Part shown: positions 62,490-64,000 of the stretch, in pieces | Layout of the letters: each line of letters begins with the position of its first letter | How positions within the stretch are numbered: the first letter of the stretch is position 1 | Source: Citromicrobium sp. JLT1363 | GTDB taxonomy: Bacteria > Pseudomonadota > Alphaproteobacteria > Sphingomonadales > Sphingomonadaceae | Direction: 5' to 3' | Assembly: GCF_000186705.1 (NCBI RefSeq) | Contig: NZ_AEUE01000002.1 | Location: 62,001 to 126,000, forward strand | Length of the DNA: 64,000 nt | Program-made: the position numbers and the translations under genes | The notes under the pieces: model-generated | The model's database searches: none | What the model saw: the letters and a program-made list of their open reading frames with translations, nothing else | What the model was told of the DNA's origin: nothing

Positions 62490-63779
62490 ATGAGTTTTCC
62501 CTGGGCCAAGGAATATACCCCGGCGAGCGGGTTCACCAAGTGGGTGGACGAGAAGCTGCCCCTGCCGCGTTTCGTCTATAACGCGATCGGCGGCGGCTAT
62601 CCGGTGCCGCGCAACCTCAACTACATGTGGAATTTCGGCGTTCTGGCGGGCTTCTGCCTGGTGCTCCAGATCGTCACCGGCGTGGTGCTGGCGATGCATT
62701 ACGCCGCCAACGCGCAGGTCGCATTCGGCACGGTCGAGCACATCATGCGCGATGTGAACTGGGGCTGGATGATGCGCTACATGCACGCCAACGGCGCCAG
62801 CTTCTTCTTCATGGTGCTGTACCTGCACATTTTCCGCGGTTTCTTCTACGCTTCGTACAAGCCGCCGCGCGAGATGATCTGGCTGCTGGGCGTGGTCATC
62901 TTCCTCCTCGCCATGGCGACCGCGTTCATGGGTTACGTCCTGCCGTGGGGCCAGATGAGCTTCTGGGGCGCCAAGGTCATCACCGGTCTGTTCTCCGCCA
63001 TCCCGCTGGTGGGCGAGCCGATCCAGGTCTGGCTTCTGGGCGGTTTCGCGCCCGATAATGCCGCGCTGAACCGCTTCTTCTCGCTGCACTTCCTGCTGCC
63101 CTTCGTGATTGCCGCCGTGGTGATCCTGCACATCTGGGCGCTGCACATCCCCGGTTCGTCCAACCCGACCGGCGTGGAAGTGAAGAGCGAAAGCGACACC
63201 GTGCCGTTCCACCCGTACTATACGGCGAAGGACGGTTTCGGACTGGGCGTCTTCCTGATCATCTACTGCGTGTTCGTGTTCTTCCTGCCGAACATGCTGG
63301 GCCACCCGGACAATTACATCGAGGCGAACCCGCTCTCGACCCCGGCGCACATCGTGCCCGAATGGTATTTCTATCCGTTCTACGCGATTCTGCGTGCCTT
63401 CACCTTCGACTTCATCCTCGAGGCGAAGCTGTGGGGCGTGCTCGCCATGTTCAGCTCGATCCTTCTGTGGTTCCTGCTGCCCTGGCTCGATCGTTCGAAA
63501 GTGCGCAGCGGCCATTATCGCCCGCTGTTCCGGGTGTTCTTCTGGATATTCATGGCCAACCTGGCGCTGCTGTTCTACCTCGGTGGCGCGCCGGCCGAAG
63601 AACCCTACGTGATGCTCAGCCAGCTGGCGACGGCCTACTACTTCCTGCACTTCCTCGTGATTTTGCCGATCGTTTCGTCGATCGAAAAACCCAAGCCGCT
63701 GCCATTCTCGATCACCGAGGCGGTTTTGAAGAGCGACAAGCAGGCCGTACTGGGCGAAAACACCAGCCCCGCGACCTGA
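62490..63779 (+). CDS. petB: Cytochrome b of the bc1 complex
   Basis: A 429-residue integral protein with eight membrane helices. Two haem-binding His pairs lie in helices B and D (around [39 protein letters not shown]), and the PEWYF motif ([12 protein letters not shown]) marks the quinol-oxidation site. It begins 20 bases after petA. Confidence 0.98.
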   Translation: MSFPWAKEYTPASGFTKWVDEKLPLPRFVYNAIGGGYPVPRNLNYMWNFGVLAGFCLVLQIVTGVVLAMHYAANAQVAFGTVEHIMRDVNWGWMMRYMHANGASFFFMVLYLHIFRGFFYASYKPPREMIWLLGVVIFLLAMATAFMGYVLPWGQMSFWGAKVITGLFSAIPLVGEPIQVWLLGGFAPDNAALNRFFSLHFLLPFVIAAVVILHIWALHIPGSSNPTGVEVKSESDTVPFHPYYTAKDGFGLGVFLIIYCVFVFFLPNMLGHPDNYIEANPLSTPAHIVPEWYFYPFYAILRAFTFDFILEAKLWGVLAMFSSILLWFLLPWLDRSKVRSGHYRPLFRVFFWIFMANLALLFYLGGAPAEEPYVMLSQLATAYYFLHFLVILPIVSSIEKPKPLPFSITEAVLKSDKQAVLGENTSPAT

Positions 63780-63808
63780 GACGACGGACAAGAGATTAGG
63801 AAATTCCG

Positions 63809-64000
63809 ATGATCCGCATTCTAGCTGCCCTTGCCGGTCTCGTGTTCGCGGGCGTTGCCCTGCTCTCGTTCGGCTTTGGTGCCTACGCCTTTTTCACCGA
63901 AGAGCCGCTGCATTCGGCAGAGCACGAGTTCCATCTGCAAGCGCACGGGCCCGAAAGCGGCTTCTCGTTCGACGGGCCGCTGGGCACCTGGGACATCGCG
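63809..64000 (+). CDS. petC: Cytochrome c1, N-terminal part (runs off the window)
   Basis: The first 64 residues: a hydrophobic leader MIRILAALAGLVFAGVALLSFG, then HSAEHEFHLQAHGPESGFSFDGPLGTWDIA. The haem motif CxxCH is beyond the window edge. Identified by its position 29 bases after petB and by the GPxGTWDxA-like start of the mature protein. Confidence 0.85.
   Translation, partial: MIRILAALAGLVFAGVALLSFGFGAYAFFTEEPLHSAEHEFHLQAHGPESGFSFDGPLGTWDIA

Noticed and set aside
62466-63791. 441-codon minus-strand frame over petB
   Set aside because: His/Glu/Gln-rich translation typical of the complement of a membrane-protein gene.
1-64000. Mobile elements, CRISPR arrays, rRNA, phage genes
   Set aside because: No transposase, integrase, spaced repeat array or rRNA sequence was seen on reading the window.

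Overview
The window comes from the chromosome of a GC-rich alphaproteobacterium, most likely a sphingomonad of the Erythrobacteraceae type (Erythrobacter, Qipengyuania or Altererythrobacter). This rests on the alphaproteobacterial gene order around hemE, the family set (UrcA, DUF3035, DUF6489, DUF2497/PopZ, CarD, LytS/LytTR) and GANTC and CtrA-like sites. The family-level assignment is inference. No rRNA, phage, insertion sequence or CRISPR array is visible. Coding density is very high, and many neighbours overlap by 4 bases (ATGA or GTGA).

Layout. 1-9.6 kb: 5' part of hemB, an M23 peptidoglycan endopeptidase, a Suv3-like RNA helicase with an S4 protein, 7Fe ferredoxin FdxA, a BrkB-family membrane protein, CarD, two lipoproteins and the tRNA t6A enzyme Sua5. 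9.7-14.4 kb: a DmdC-type acyl-CoA dehydrogenase, a membrane-anchored sorbosone/glucose dehydrogenase-like protein, free methionine-R-sulfoxide reductase and a glycine-zipper protein.

14.4-31.8 kb is the replication-origin domain. On the left arm, mostly on the minus strand, lie parB, parA, rsmG, mnmG, mnmE, DUF6489, rho, hemJ and hemE. Four parS-like palindromes lie between 16.28 and 18.76 kb, three of them inside genes. The 314-base gap between hemE and the PPDK-regulator gene has an AT-rich tract, DnaA-box-like 9-mers, a perfect 8-bp inverted repeat and three GANTC sites, so it is the probable oriC. On the right arm, all on the plus strand, lie the PPDK regulator, maf, aroE, coaE, dnaQ, hpf, ptsN, a hotdog thioesterase, DUF1491 and a cell wall hydrolase. 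A PopZ-family polar organiser gene at 36.4-36.9 kb may supply the pole anchor for ParB-parS.

31.8-43.5 kb: exonuclease III, ErpA, a CBS protein, a small membrane protein, a thioredoxin-like ferredoxin, an S9 peptidase, popZ-tolC-PCMT, class I fumarase, a LytS/LytTR two-component system and a UrcA protein preceded by a BlaI/CopY-type operator-like palindrome. 43.5-52.7 kb: a long minus-strand series gpmA-purE-purK-folA-M19 dipeptidase-ribF, then ileS-lspA-DUF3035 lipoprotein. 52.8-64 kb: tRNA-Thr(GGT), a bPH2 membrane pair, a GNAT, threonine aldolase with an EamA exporter, an SDR, pepN, pgeF and the start of the cytochrome bc1 operon petABC, cut by the window end in petC.

The main theme is co-location of the origin, the centromere (parABS), a candidate polar anchor, and cell-cycle-type DNA motifs (GANTC, TTAA-N7-TTAA) near cell-wall genes. 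No wholly new multi-gene system was identified with confidence. The least explained signals are the operator-like palindrome upstream of urcA, the GANTC-bearing hairpin over the brkB start, the mnmE start and the compositionally odd segment in ileS.
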